This document shows positions 1-13,190 of a DNA stretch of 64,000 nucleotides, in pieces. A program made the translations under genes and the position numbers. The notes beneath the pieces are model-generated. The model had not been told where the DNA came from, did no database searches, and worked only from the letters and a program-made list of their open reading frames with translations. Numbering within the stretch: position 1 is the stretch's first letter; every line of letters begins with the position of its first letter. The stretch comes from Pelecanus crispus (Eukaryota; Chordata; Aves; Pelecaniformes; Pelecanidae). The DNA is taken from contig NC_134648.1 of the NCBI RefSeq assembly GCF_030463565.1, positions 12,875,806-12,939,805 of the forward strand, given 5' to 3'.

Positions 1-268
1 CAGTTTATATACTGAGCATGACATCATATGGTATGGAATAGTCCTTTGGGCAATTTGCATCAACTATTCTGGCTGTGCCCCCTCCCAGTTTCTTGTGTAC
101 CTGGCAGAGCATGGGAAGCTGAAAAGTCCTTGACTAGCATAAGCAGTACTTAGCAACAACTAAAAACATCAGTGTGTTATCAACATTCTTCTCCTACTAA
201 ATCCAAAGCACAGCACTATGCCTGCTACTAGGAAGAGAATTAACTCTATCCCAGGCGAAACCAGGACA
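1..268 (-). mobile_element. solo or terminal LTR of an endogenous retrovirus, part
   Basis: This matches 25401-25671 over its whole length with scattered differences. On the minus strand it begins TGTCCTGGTTT at 268 and reaches a TATA-like TATATAAACTG at the window edge. The rest of the LTR lies before base 1. On the plus side, 268 is followed by CCTTTTTAG. No retroviral gene is recognisable next to it. The CRE-like site seen in the other copy is changed here. Confidence 0.8.
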
Positions 269-3200
269 CCTTTTTAGAAGGAGGTGTATGTGTGCAGGTA
301 GTAGAATATAATACAGCATGGTATTGTTGATTAACATTTGCTGTTAAATCTTCCAAAGTTGTGCTGAACTGTGCTCTCACTGCTGAATAGAAAAACTAGA
401 AATAAAATGTCTCACCGTAAGTTGAAGGAGAGCTTGTAGAGAGGAAGGAAGGTAATCTAACAGTGTATACAAATGCACACATGCATCACAACTTCAGCCA
501 CTGAATTTCCTGTATTTTTCTTTTTAAATAGTGAATGAATGTGGCTGACCTGGACTCATGAAAATAGCATGATACAATTAGGGGCCTAGTTGCAATGGAG
601 GGTGCAGTTTGCCCCAGGAGGAGGTGCAAAGTCAAGATGATGTTCTGCACATCATCTCAGACTGCAAAAAATCTTGTAAGCAAATCTAAATATTGTGCTT
701 AGTTACCTTTGCAAGTATAGTTTTGCTTATAATCTTGACTTCCCTGAGGGCTATTGCAATTAATAAACTTATCATTCCTGTTCTTTGATGGGTATAATTA
801 TCAGCATTGCTCTAAAAGCTGGTTTTAGTAAGTGCAGTAGTCAGTGGAGCAGACTGTAGAAAACCAAGCAGATGTATCAGTATTTCCAGGTATCTTAGAT
901 ACTTAAAGCAAGATTGGGAGACTTGAAAACTGCTCTGTGTTTATTCACTGAATTAAGTTGAAAATATCTGTGAGGGACAGGGAGAAAGAATTTGTGGGAT
1001 ATATTCTAAAACCTCAACATGTAAAACTCAATTTTTATCTGTGTGCTGAGCTTTTGGGACCTGTTTGAAATCTCTCCTGCATAAAACACAGCATTAAAAT
1101 GTGCCTTCCAAAACTCATGTATTGTGTGCTGATGGAATGGACTCACTGGAATATTAACAGCCTTGTACCCTTATAAGAAACTCTTGACATTTCCTGTTGG
1201 ATTCATTTTTTTAAAAATCTTTGATATTTCCTGTTTGACAGATTTCAAATGCCATTTTACCAACAAAAACCAAACATCAACCATCCCACTCTATACAAAG
1301 CTGACATATAACCATAACAGAAAGGTGAATAATACCTAAAGATCCCCCAGGAAATCTGACCTGTTGCTGCTTGGTATTTCCATGTCTAGGAATGCATTCA
1401 GAAATTTTCACTGATCACTTGTAGAAATTATATAGAACTTAAAGGACCCAGAGAAAAATACCAGACCAGAGAAAAGTAGCCTTTCTTATTATGAAAATGA
1501 TGAATCTTATTTCCTTAAACTTTATAGCAGGTCAAACTCTCACTTCTTGTAAATCACTGTTGCTGCGTTTGGAATGAGCAGAGCTTTGCCCGTGTGTGTA
1601 AACTAAGGGTCTGTCTCAGTAGATTTTGATCCCTCCTGTGAATCTGGATCCACTTAATACGAAGACAATTTCCCTTTTTCTGTTGCTTAACAGGTAAAGA
1701 TCAGAGTTGGTGAAAAGTGTGGTGTTTTTTTTTTTTTCCCTTCAGAGTAGGACCTTGCAAATTTCTTGCACATCTTTTTACAAAATGGGCACAAATCGTG
1801 TTCTCGGGTAATAGTGATATGCTTTCTCAGAACAAAATCCTTTAAATGTACAACATGCCTTACACTTATCTGTCTGCTTATATGATTCAGAGGTTGTGAA
1901 GTTGGGAAGTTTTTTCTTCTTTTGAAGGTAGGTACTGTACATTCATCTTATGTACTTATCTTTTGAGCATCTGCTTAGAAAATAAAACAACATGCCATTT
2001 TGACATCCAAGAAAGTGCTATAAAAAGTCTGTTGCTATGTTTAAATGCCTACGTTCAGTTGCTATAGCAATAAAAATCTCAAAAATGATGTACAAATTGC
2101 CATAGTGGATTACCAGCCCTTTCTGGAACAGGGAGATTGTGGGACTGAGAATATGACAAAGATGCTCAGTATATTAGAGGACAGAATTGCCACATAGTTC
2201 CAGGTGCCCTGTGAGCAAATCTGTGGGCAAAATGTGGCCTAACTGTATAAATCCCAAAGTGGCTGTGTCAAAAGGGACGGTCAGATCCTTACTTAATTCA
2301 GTTGCTTCTTCATGACTTGTGTGACAGAGTTCAATACTTTGAGCAACTTCCCATTTCTCTTCAAGAGAAGTTGCTGAAAATGTTGATCTTTGTCTAAATT
2401 CCTCCAGTCCCATGATATCAAGTGTGAAAATCAGCATACAGAGTGCATCGGACTGTGTAGATTTCCTCTCTGTAACATAATAGTCTGAAATGGCCTTGCT
2501 CCTGAGGCAGCTATGGGAACCCTGCTATCAAAAAGAAAAGAAATGAAATAGTAGCTAATGGAATCCTTAGCATCTCTCCAGGGCTCAAAGCCTTGAACAT
2601 TCAGTTGCTTCTTAAAGAGAGCAGGAAATTCAACTTCCTTCATAAAACATACCAAGTAAAGGAAGGCATGTTATTTTGACAACTGTAAGTTCAGTTATGG
2701 CATTGAATTGTTACTTCAGGCATTTCTATGCCTTGTTCTCTCTGCCACTGAGGAACAAGTTAGGGAAAAGAAGACTTGGAAAAATTGGAACCTTGTTTGA
2801 AAGCAATATAACTGTTCTGTTCTCTTTATTCCTAATTGCTTGAAGAATCCTCAAGGTTGAAACGAGATTGGCTCAAACTGCATAACGGTGTGCGGTTCAG
2901 TTTGAATATGGTAATCTGCAACAGTCACGTAATGATTTCAAGTGTTTTCCTTAATATATGCTTTGAAGTCCAATTGAGAGGTCTGATATCAAGAATGTAT
3001 CGGTGGTAGAAATACATATTTTTAATTTTTGTTTCAGTTAGTGATTCATGTTCTTGTTCAAGGGTCACTATGCTGGTAAACATATAGATGAACTGATTCT
3101 TAGACCAGTATGGTACCTTGTATTCTGAGGGTACACCTAAATGCTCTAATACTTCTAAGTACATTTGGACTTTATTTTTGTAAAAAGTCTGAATAAACTA

Positions 3201-4391
3201 CTACCATGTACATGGCTTATAGTTTTTCTCAAAATAAGAGTTGCAATGTTACACAGATAGTAGCACCTCTCTCATTTCTACTACAGAATAGCTTGCATTT
3301 GCAACCTCATTACAGTATTTTTCTGTAACTAATTTTGAGCGTCTTTGGGACTTAGTATTAACATTTCAATTTTGGTTTTAACTGTTGAGAAATTTGGCAT
3401 TTTGTATCTTTATAGCTGCACAAACTTCCATGTGCATGGAAGCTTGCGTCTTTCTCAACCTTTATGTGGATTCTTTGTTTACTTTGCTTCTCAACTGTTC
3501 TGCATGGGGCACTGGACAATCACCTTCCAAATGGGTTTATTCTTAAACAAAAATGTCAACAGGACTGATTGTGTTTTTGTTTTGTTTTTTTTCAACAGAT
3601 CTCATAGAGGAGTCCAAATGTTAGACCCATAAATATTTATTGATACTTGTTTACTAAATTCTTCTTAGAATTCCAGTGATTATCTTTTATGTCAAGCTTG
3701 GGAGTGCTTCTGTGGTTACACATAGTGTGCCTGTAAAATTACCATATCTATGCTTCATTTACAATAATGTAACTTTTACTGTTGACAATACATGGTTATA
3801 TGAATAACCTAATTGGGGAGGAGGAGAAGATAATGGGAGGAGATGTGTGAAACTTATAAACTGTAGCTTTTATGTTTCATGAAACTGTCAAATACTTGAA
3901 ATACAGAAACCTGATTTTCCTTAGAACTGTCCCCTATACGTATAGCACCGTCACCATGATTGTTACAACATCAGTTTATCTTTCAAAGCTATTCTGTGTA
4001 GTCTCTGTTTCGGGTGCTGTACCCCTGAACTTGCATCTGCCATGGAAATGCAAACTGCCTGATGCCTGCCATTCCCTGGGTAAGCTTTGGTTGAAACTGT
4101 TCACCAGCTTCAAAAGTTATTGCAGTGCAGGGGGGAAGAGGGAGAGTTGAACAGACAACATGGCTGCTTAAGCTTTTTTCAAGGAAAAAAGAATTATATG
4201 GCTAGTGGTTAGAGACCCATTTCTCATTATATATTGTCCACTACCCTTCTTCAAGTGTTAGCTATGCATTTATTCTTTCCAAAATCTATTTTTGGGTTTG
4301 TTTTCCTTGGAATAAAAATTGTGCTGTTATTCTGGTTGTCAGCCAACTATCCTTCCCCCTTCTTCCCTGTCCTCTCTTTATTCCCTCCCAG
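269..4391. other. non-coding, upstream of or within a 5' intron of IRAG1
   Basis: AT-rich unique-looking sequence. Short open frames on both strands (for example 2174-2655 minus, 3345-3632 plus) have no recognisable peptide, no splice context and no family match. Nothing further is supported. Confidence 0.6.
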
Positions 4392-4478
4392 TAGCCTTTG
4401 AACTTGTCCGACTTGTTGAATCTGGCAAGAGAGGATCTCAAAAGTATGATGTTCCTACAAGTGAAAATGAGTGGTGTG
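4392..4478 (+). CDS. candidate upstream coding exon, unrecognised peptide
   Basis: A long pyrimidine tract (about 4349-4389) ends CCCTCCCAG at 4391, and the donor GTGTG|GTAAGAG follows 4478. Both are close to consensus. The 87 bases are open in one frame, starting with two bases of a codon and ending with one, so the exon is symmetric. The peptide includes AFELVRLVESGKRGSQKYD and VPTSENEWC, and I do not recognise it. Its final base joined to AG at 29013 restores the open frame that leads into the IRAG1 ATG. It could therefore be a 5' exon of a longer IRAG1 isoform, an exon of another transcript, or a chance pair of good splice sites. No homologue is known to me. Confidence 0.3.
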
Positions 4479-5180
4479 GTAAGAGAAGAGAGACCCAGAT
4501 TAGTGCTGCTAAGGGGTCCACTGTGAGCTGAAATCATCATTGATTCTGATTCTGTTTGATCTGCCAGCTGGCAACCTGGCATGTGTGAAACTCAAAACCA
4601 GGCATAGCAAATGATGTCTCTTGTCTGTCCAGACTGTCAGGAGGCTAGGAGACAAGTGAACTTATTATGATGAGGGAGATAAGATGCACAATCATTAAAA
4701 TAGAATACCTGAAGAACAGGTTTTGTTTGTTCAACAACTTTGAAACAACTTGTTTCTTAATGTAGAGAGACAGGTTACAAAACTATCTGTGCATTGATAT
4801 CTTTATTTTGGAAAACGTTTGCAAATGTGTGTGAAACAGATCATGAAAGCTACATGCTGATAACTGTCCCGTGATTTCACACTAAGTTCTAATAGTTGGT
4901 GGCAGTCCATATGTTCATCATCTTTCCAAAGCAGTGCACAGCACTGTTAGATTGTAAAACAGACCCTTATCTACTTTGCAAATTTTTCCATCAAGGCTGC
5001 AATGCCTAAAGGGAAAAGATCTGAGGTTTCTGCAGTCACTGGGAACAGGCTATAGACTTTGCTCAGTCTGCTCTTCAGGCATGTCAGTCAGGCTTATGGG
5101 AATGTTGTTAGTGGACAGGTTCTTCCCATGGTGAATAAACGTCAGCCAGCCGGGTCGAGGCACCATTCTAATTAGACTTT

Positions 5181-5225
5181 CCTTATAAAACAGATGTTTT
5201 GAAGCTCATCCAGGGAGAATAAAGT
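5181..5225 (+). promoter_or_regulatory. possible TATA-type promoter
   Basis: CCTTATAAAACAG follows a small CpG-bearing patch (CAGCCGGGTCGAGGCACC at about 5148). A start site about 30 bases downstream would fall near 5215. There is no CpG island and no recognised exon attached, so this is weak. Confidence 0.15.
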
Positions 5226-8063
5226 AATATCCAGAGACAGCAGCCCTCATCTGCTTTGTGGTCGTTTGAAGGCAGCAGCTGAGGATCAAGAATCTGTTCC
5301 CTGAAAATTTCCTTGCAACTGAAGCAGTTTCTCTGCTAATGACGTCCTGTTGTTTGTGCATATACGAGGTCAGGATGCAAGCTCTAAGGTTGATGAAACT
5401 CTAGGAGTTCCACATCGTGGACACTGCTTGCTTGCACCTGCTGCTTTAGGTACCTTTTCAATAACCTGTCATAGATTTAGGTTTTTTTCTTGGAAATATA
5501 CAGCAAAATACTGGACTTTTTCTCTGAAGATTACTCAAGAGTATGCAAGTATTGGTTTTATGGAACAGATCGTGTACTTCATTATTTCTGTGTCCTGTGT
5601 CCCCCCCGGCCTTGATTTCATGGGTTTTAAATAACATTGGGAAAGCCAGCAACACTAAACAGATGCTCACTAAAACAGAGAGAGATGGTGATCCTGTTAA
5701 AGGACACTGCTCTGGCTTCCTTCAGCTCACTTTAGAAATTTCTAGAGGCCCTTTTTTGTTGAAGTTAACTTCAGTAAAAAATGGCAGAATAAGATCTCTT
5801 CTTCATCTGTTTGGGAGGAGTTGGGGTTTTTTTCTTAAACAAACAAAAAAACCCTTTTTCTTAAGTTTGTTTCCTCTTATGTTTAAGATGGGTAGATCCT
5901 GCCTACAGTGTTCCAACCAGCAGTTTGCTGAATTTTCACTATCCTTTCTTTACCTGTGCTACAGGGTGCTATGCTGACCATGTGTCATGGTTTAGCCAAA
6001 TGTAACTGTGTATTCTTGCTAACTGTAAGCGCAATATGGTTTGGGTATGTGACAAAAGTGAGATTTAGTTCAGAAGTGCAGAAGACCAGACAGCTACTAT
6101 TAGATAACATGCTGAGTTTTACTCTAGTGAATTTAATAATTAGGACCTGTCTTGAAGCAGTATTACACAATACCAACATCTGATAAACAGTTCAGGTGGA
6201 GAAGTAAGATACAGTGGCTGGTTTCACTTAAGTGTGTTGGGGAGTGATTATTTCTTCTTCACAGTGGTAAATCTTAGCTGTATTAGCAAGTGTTTATTTG
6301 AAAGCTGAAGAATTATGTTGCTAGTATTTTGAATGTTCTGAGGTTCTAAATCAGTCTTCTGAGAAACAAACCAACACCCCAAAAAACTCAGCATTCCCAA
6401 AATATTTGCAGGATATAGTGAAAGATGTGCCATTATGCAGTGAAAATATACAGTGAAGAACCAAATCTCTTGAATAGTTCAGAACTGAACTGTTGCACTC
6501 CACTTTCTTAAACACACAGTTTTAGTATTTTCTGCTGCATTTGCGCTATGAAATAATAATTTAAATTGGTGGCATTTCAATGTTCCACTCGGTTATAAAG
6601 ATTGAGTAGTGTACTAGCGTAAAGCATATTCAGCATGTTTTCAATATAGAGACCTCCCTAAGGGATACTAACCCATCATAGTAAGGGTTACAACGGTGTA
6701 GCTTTGTGGAAGTCAATTGAACAAATAACTTCTGCATGCCTTTGCAGACTAAATTGACTAGAAAATTTATGTGACTTACTAATGCCTCATTTTTGGTTTG
6801 TTATAGTTGCAGAAATACAAATGAAGACAGAGTATGAACCTGATGAGTAAACTAAATAATATTCCATTACTCCACTCTGCTGCAAAAATTGAAGAAGAAA
6901 ATGTAATTTTTAATATCAAACCCACTAAGATTGTGTAATTGGTTACTCTGTCACTGAATATCCATGAAGCTCTGCAGTACAATGTTCAGTTAAGGTACTG
7001 CTTGTGATTAAAACAAGCTATTTGACTGAAATATGCTTTTTGCTTCAACTTAGTTCAAAAGCAAGCTTAACATGCACTTAGAATTGAAGTGTTTTTTCTT
7101 TCATGTGGGTGAAAAAGTGTGGTACCATTCACTCAGGTTGGCAAATGAATTGTTATGGAAAGTACTGTAGCTGCCCTGTTTGTTTATCTTCTAGATTCTG
7201 ATGTTTCTTCAGAAGATAATTTCTTAGTTAACTGAATAATGAGAATTTGGGGGGGAAAAAAAAAAATCATAGCTGGCTCTGACTGTAAATTTAAATAATT
7301 CTTTTAACAAAACCACAAATGTCATGTTCAGTTAGTAACTTTATCCTCTTATTCTGTAAAAGTATACTTTTTTTTTTTTCTCCAGAAGGGTTAAAAACAG
7401 AACACTTGGAGGGAACACTTAGAAAATGAATTTGTGGGTTGCCATTAGGCGCCATGGAAATTAAAATAAACATTGTTCTAACTAAGAAACATTAACAACA
7501 ACAAAAAAAGTTTGTGTTGGAAAAAATCTTCACATGCCTTAGAAACACGTTCAGCACAACTTGACGTTGTCTTATTTACACAGATCAAACAGTATCATTG
7601 TTATTAATTGATCTTTAGATTTAATTTTTTTTTGCATAGATATAGACATTGCATATCTTGTTTGTTAAGCTAGCTTGGCAAGTGTTCTTGTTTGTAGTCA
7701 GTTGTTACATGTTATAAAGAAGAAATAAAGGAAGGATATAAAAAGAGATTAGTGGAACATACATTAAGTGTTTATAGAAAACGTAGTAACTCTAGTTCTG
7801 GCTTTGTTTCTTTCAATTTGTGAGGCAAAACTATGGGGAAGATGGTTTCCTAATGACTGCAGCTTGGGATTTGGATAGAAGAGAAGACTAATAAAGAGAA
7901 TTAAGATTTTAATTCTTAAGAGTTTAATTTTTTAGCCAATAAAATTAAGAATTAAGAGAAGGATAGACACTGTCTCTCTTCAGCCTACTATTCTTTCCCC
8001 TGCCCCAGGCAATTTATTTGGAAGGTAATCTGAAGTAAGTCACTTCAAGAAAGGGTGGGTTTT

Positions 8064-8064
8064 T

Positions 8065-8103
<39 letters not shown>

Positions 8104-8105
8104 TA
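8064..8105. repeat. (TA)n(CA)n microsatellite
   Basis: A compound dinucleotide run: about 11 AT units, then about 7 AC units. It lies in upstream non-coding DNA and is probably polymorphic. Confidence 0.95.
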
Positions 8106-11100
8106 AAAAAAAGGTTAATTTTAACCTAACAAAATTTGTCTCCCTGGGCTTCCCCTGGAGTCAGATGAGAAGAGAGAGTTTCCTCCAGAGAGCCTAAATT
8201 AAATTCCTGATTTTAGGGCAGGAACTTAAGTTGACTTAGCAAACAAAAAACCAAACCAACCAACCATCAGAAAACTTAGGGAGACAAATGACCTTAGGCT
8301 AAAGTGAGTCTCCATGAAAGGTCCCCTTTATACACATTCTCATGCCTCTGAATCTGTTGAAGGCATGTGGTATTATAATTCTTTTATTGAAGATGATGTA
8401 CGGAATGGAATAGGTCTAGGCTCTTTTTCATCTCTTGCTCCTTCCCCTGCAGAGAACATAAAATCTGGTGTTACTGGTTTTGTTAGAAACATTTGAAAGA
8501 AATCTTAGATCAGTATTTAGCAACTGTATCCAGCCACATACCAATTGGTGAATCTTTGAAGCATTTTCAGTTGACAAGTAAAAGCAAATATCTGTGTTAT
8601 TTGTAAGGGAAAAAAAAAAAAATCACTTCCTCAGCTTATCAAGTTTTGCTTTCTTTATATGAACTCTAATAACTATAATAGTACTAATGTAAAGCTAGCG
8701 TTTGCTTCAGTTTAACTGAATTGATAAAGAGATATAAGTAAACCGGAGAAAGTTTCATAGTGGGTACCAAAACACAATTTCTAAGGGAAAACTTGAGAGC
8801 TTCAAGGGCAAGAGTGATATTAAGATGAGAATTAAACTTTTGAACGCTGGAAAAACTCTTTTGAAAAGTTCTCTAATGCTTTATTTATGTGCCAAAGCAA
8901 AAAAAGTTAAACCCCTCTTTTTCCTTGAAGAAATTGTCATCATAGTGATGGGAACAAGCAAGTTATATTTTGCTCCTACTTTGTAGCACATGTAGATAGA
9001 TTTTGTTTAGATAAAGTTCTCAATCCTGATGATTTTTAATTGGAAGAAAATATACCATTTTAAATGCTTGATACTAAAGCTTTGTAGCACAGAAGCTTTG
9101 AACTTGGAATACATATGTAATAAAGATGATGACTAACTTTTCATAACAGTTCCTCCCTGGGCCAAAGACAGGAACTGGAATAAAATCTTTTTAAATAAAA
9201 AAAGCATACCTGTAAAACTGACTATGGAAGCAATCACACAAGGTACCCTGAAATTACATATATTTCACTTAGAATAAATATGTTGCTTTAATTAAACTAC
9301 AACATTTTTTTATACATCATTAAATCCAATTATTCTTAAGACAATTCCTGTTTACAGCCAAAAAGAGGCAATATAGCAAAACTCTAATGGAAGCAAATAA
9401 TTTTTAATGAATTAGTGACATAGGCTATTTTTTGTCTTCAGATATTAATTTGCAATTTGTATTTTGAGAATGCATGTGCAATAAAAAGGGCAACAAGCCC
9501 AGTCTTAGCTCATTTATCAGTATTATGTTAGGAGTGCTACAGTTTTGTGGGACAGATTCTCACTACTGAGAAATTTATACTTTGTGTGCCATAAATGTAT
9601 ATTTCAACCCATTTGACCCACCTCAGTAGAAGAGGCAGTGAACTGGAAGAATGTATTCCTGTCCAAACCAATTATGCATGAATACTAACTGTTATTCCAC
9701 TTTTTCTCTCCTCTTCCATGATAAATTTTAAAACCTTTATCACCAGGATTGAAAAGAATTGTTTGGTTACTTTCTCAAAATAAAGCTTTACTTAGTTTCA
9801 TGAGCTGTTTCAGGTGTAGCTACCAGTATGCCTTTTGACATGTAGCTGGAGAAGATGTTCTGCAAGATAATAAGGGTCATACTAGACAATAGAACCCAAG
9901 TATAGGGTAAAAGCATGGAAAGTTATATTATCTTCTAGAAAACATGATGTTTCATTTAAAATTAAGTTGAAAAGGAGGCAGTATTGCAGCCTCTTACTTG
10001 TCTGTTATCAAGACATGACATTTTTTTCCAAAATTTTCATACTGGCCTTATCCTGAGTAGTCAAGCAAAGCTCTTATGATGTCAGTGGGTAAGAATGTTG
10101 GCTTTTTTATTTTAGAAATTATGAATTATTTTAAGTTCCTTCACATACGATCATTGTGCCTTTATTAAGAGACACTCCCCTTCCCCCACACCAAAAGACA
10201 GATGCTTGCTGCTTTCTGAGTAAAAGTCTTCTGGTGAAGTTAATCATGGAATGGGTATTCAGAGACCATGAACGAAGCATAATAGCTTTCTAAAAATGAG
10301 AGTTATTCCCTGCTTGGGTATCATGTTCCTTTGCTTGTCTGTACTCCCAAGATTTGAGGTTAGTAAGCTTTCCTTGCTTACTCCTGTCCTGCAGCCATTA
10401 CAACAGGAGGACAAGATGTGGCCCCCTAAGGTTAAAGGCATAATATTTAACTCTAGTGTTGCAGCAATCCAGCACCAGGAAAACTTGGAAGTTTAGAGGC
10501 AAAGAAAATGCACAGTCTGTCTCTTCAAAGCCTTTCTGTAGTGAGTGGAAGCTTTGATTGTGCTTTTCATTACTGGAAAAGAAAGTAGGTTGCTTACAGA
10601 ATTTGGTAGACAAGAATTAAATATAGTTTGTCTGCTTTGATCTTGTGCAGGGACTGTTAGTTGTCTATGTACAGTTAACCTATGAGGTAGAGACTAGCAA
10701 TAATGCATGAAAGTTGTAATATATATTATCTCTTTGTTAAAGCAACCTCATTGTGGAATTTCTCTTACAGATTCAGCTTATGAGGTATACAAGGGAAATA
10801 TTACTTACAGTGTGAAATAGCTTTTAGAGTTGTAAAATCATGTGGCTAATACATAGTATTTCTAATTTTTTTTTTTTTCAAAATTTGAATACCTTAGGGG
10901 GGAAGTCCATCCATCGTATCCGAGACCAAGCTTTTTTTTTACGTTTCCTTTTCTACTGACACCTGATTTTTATACTGGCTGAACTAGAAGGAAATATTAG
11001 TTAGAGGAAGAGAAGAGATACTTCCAGCATCTAGCTCAGAAAGCTTGATTTATTCCTTTGCACTCTACTGGTATAGATTCTGTGGGGAAAAAAACAGTAG

Positions 11101-12399
11101 GAGTTGCAAGAGAGTCTTAAAACATTCCCCCAGTTTGTACTGCTGATTTGAGAAGAGATTATTTTAATGTTTTTTCCAACTTGGCCACATGTGAGGCTTT
11201 GGGAGCAGCAGTGTATGCAACACTCTGCAACTGAATATATGATAGGTAAGGGGATGGCAAAGGAAGAAACCGGTAGGCTAAGATAATAAGAAGGAAAAAA
11301 GATGGAGAACGGCAATAATCCTTTGTAATCAAGGGGTGTGTAAACCTTCATGCCAGTCTCAGTTTCTTGATCTTCTGGGGAAAGGAGGAGGGGAAGAAGA
11401 TTCTATATTGATTTTCACCTGTGTCTTCTATTAAATAGTATTGCAGTCAAAAGAAATTTTCTTCATACAGCTATAAAATTAGGAACGTAATTTAGTGTGT
11501 GTGTGCGTGAGCAAATGTGCATATGTATATGTAAGACTGCAAAGTTTGAAAAGTGTTGGCTCACTGTCTTTTCTACTGTGAAATACAGTACTTCTTGTAT
11601 GATGAATCTTAACTGAAAATACTTTCAGTGGCCTGCCACCCAAATAGCCTCTTAAAAACATCTGAAGTTTGTTCATATCCAAGAATCTGAAATGTGACAA
11701 AAGAGGGAGATGCCAGACATTCTTCAGACTGAGATATGTTTACTTCTTCAAGAAGGCTACTTAAGAATCCAGCACAGTACTATCCTATGGCAGCAGAATC
11801 TTAGTCCTGGATATGGTCTTAGCATGTCCTGTCTCATTGACAAGAAGAAGTATTTTTCTCCCATTACTTTCTTCTCTCTGTTCTCTTTTCTATCTGTCCC
11901 TTCCTTTAGCATTGCTAATTACTCATAATGGACATAAAGGCAATTTTCCTTTGTTCACTTTCTCAAATCAGTTTCTTTCAGAAATTGAACCTGCTTGCAC
12001 CAGTGAACATTAGAACTGCATATCCAGGTCATGCAAACCATTCACCTAATTCCACATGAGGATCATGTTTACATTACGCCAAAAGCAGGAACATTCTTTA
12101 ACCCTCCCTGATTTCAACCATCTGCAGGTTAGGGTTTTCCAGATCCAGAGGCTACTACCACTGTACCTCTCCTCCGAATGCATCAAATACCTTTTTGAAC
12201 TCACTTATATGCTCCAATTCTTTTACAACGTCCTGTGATAAATTAAATTATTTAATTATATACTGTGTGAAGGAGCTTCTTTTGTACTTAAACTATTGCC
12301 TAATAACTGCTTTTGGCATCTTCATCTTTGTGTACTGTGAGGAATTGTGAGTAAGTAATTAAGAGGCTACCCTCTCCAGTCTTTTCATGATTTTTTAAA

Positions 12400-13190
12400 A
12401 ATTTCTAGGCTGTTTCTATCCAGAAGTGTCCCCTTTTCAAGTTGAAGTGCTCTAGTCTTTTTTGCATGGAAGCCATTTGCAATTTCTGATGATTCTTTCT
12501 TCTGTGTACCCTTTGTATTTATGTCACATTTTTTTTGAGATGCAACTAGAACTGTTTTGAAGATTTGGGCATAGTATGCTCATAATATATGTTGTTCTCA
12601 ATTCTTTCTTACTAATTCTTAACGTTTTTGCCTTTTTGGCTGCTGCTGAATGCTATTTTCAGAGAACTATCCAAAATGACTCAGATCTTTTTCCTGACTG
12701 GTAAAACATAATGATGGGGTCTGATTTAGCTAAGTATATTTTACGGTTCTTTTTCCCCGTGTGCATTGATTTGCATTTTTCAGCAGTGTATTTCAGCTGC
12801 CATTTTATCCTTCAGGTGCTTAGTGTTCCATAAGTTGCCTTGGCTGGCTTGAGATAGGATAATCAGATCCAATCTTTAATCAGGTGTACACACCCTCTTT
12901 TCCAGATTCTTCATGACTATGTTGAACACAGTCCCTGTGGGAGTACAATCTCTGCAGCAGAAAGGAAGACCTGTAACTCCTACCCTTTGTTTTCTTCCTT
13001 AAATTACAAGAGGTGTTTCCCTCTTGTTCTGTGAGACCAGTTTCCTTAAGATGTTTGGTAGACAACTTTGTGAAAACCTCTCTTTGAAAATACATATTGC
13101 CTGTATTAAAATGCTTGTTGACTTCTGTAAAAAATTTTAATGAAATAGCAAAGTTTGGAATGCTGTACAGCACCATGTTAATTTATCATT
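12400..13190 (-). mobile_element. ancient CR1/L3-type LINE fragment, reverse orientation
   Basis: The plus strand shows the landmarks of an antisense CR1 reverse-transcriptase region known from turtles and birds: GCATTGATTTGCATTTTTCA, CAGCTGCCATTTTATCC, TCATGACTATGTTGAACACA, CTCCTACCCTTTGTTTTC and CTTGTTGACTTCTG, in the expected order. It is heavily mutated with no usable frame. Its ends are approximate. Confidence 0.72.

Larger units (their letters stand above)
4479..12399. other. non-coding stretch
   Basis: Contains the possible TATA site near 5181 and the microsatellite near 8064. The longest open frame (5543-5977, 144 codons) has ordinary intron composition and no recognisable domain. 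Otherwise I see nothing. Confidence 0.6.

Noticed and set aside
2174..2655. Two adjoining minus-strand frames that might be part of a retroviral gene next to the LTR
   Set aside because: No retroviral motif can be seen, and the frames overlap only by a few bases in different phases. Not supported.
5543..5977. 144-codon open frame
   Set aside because: Overlaps other open frames, has no recognised motif, no promoter or splice context and intron-like composition.
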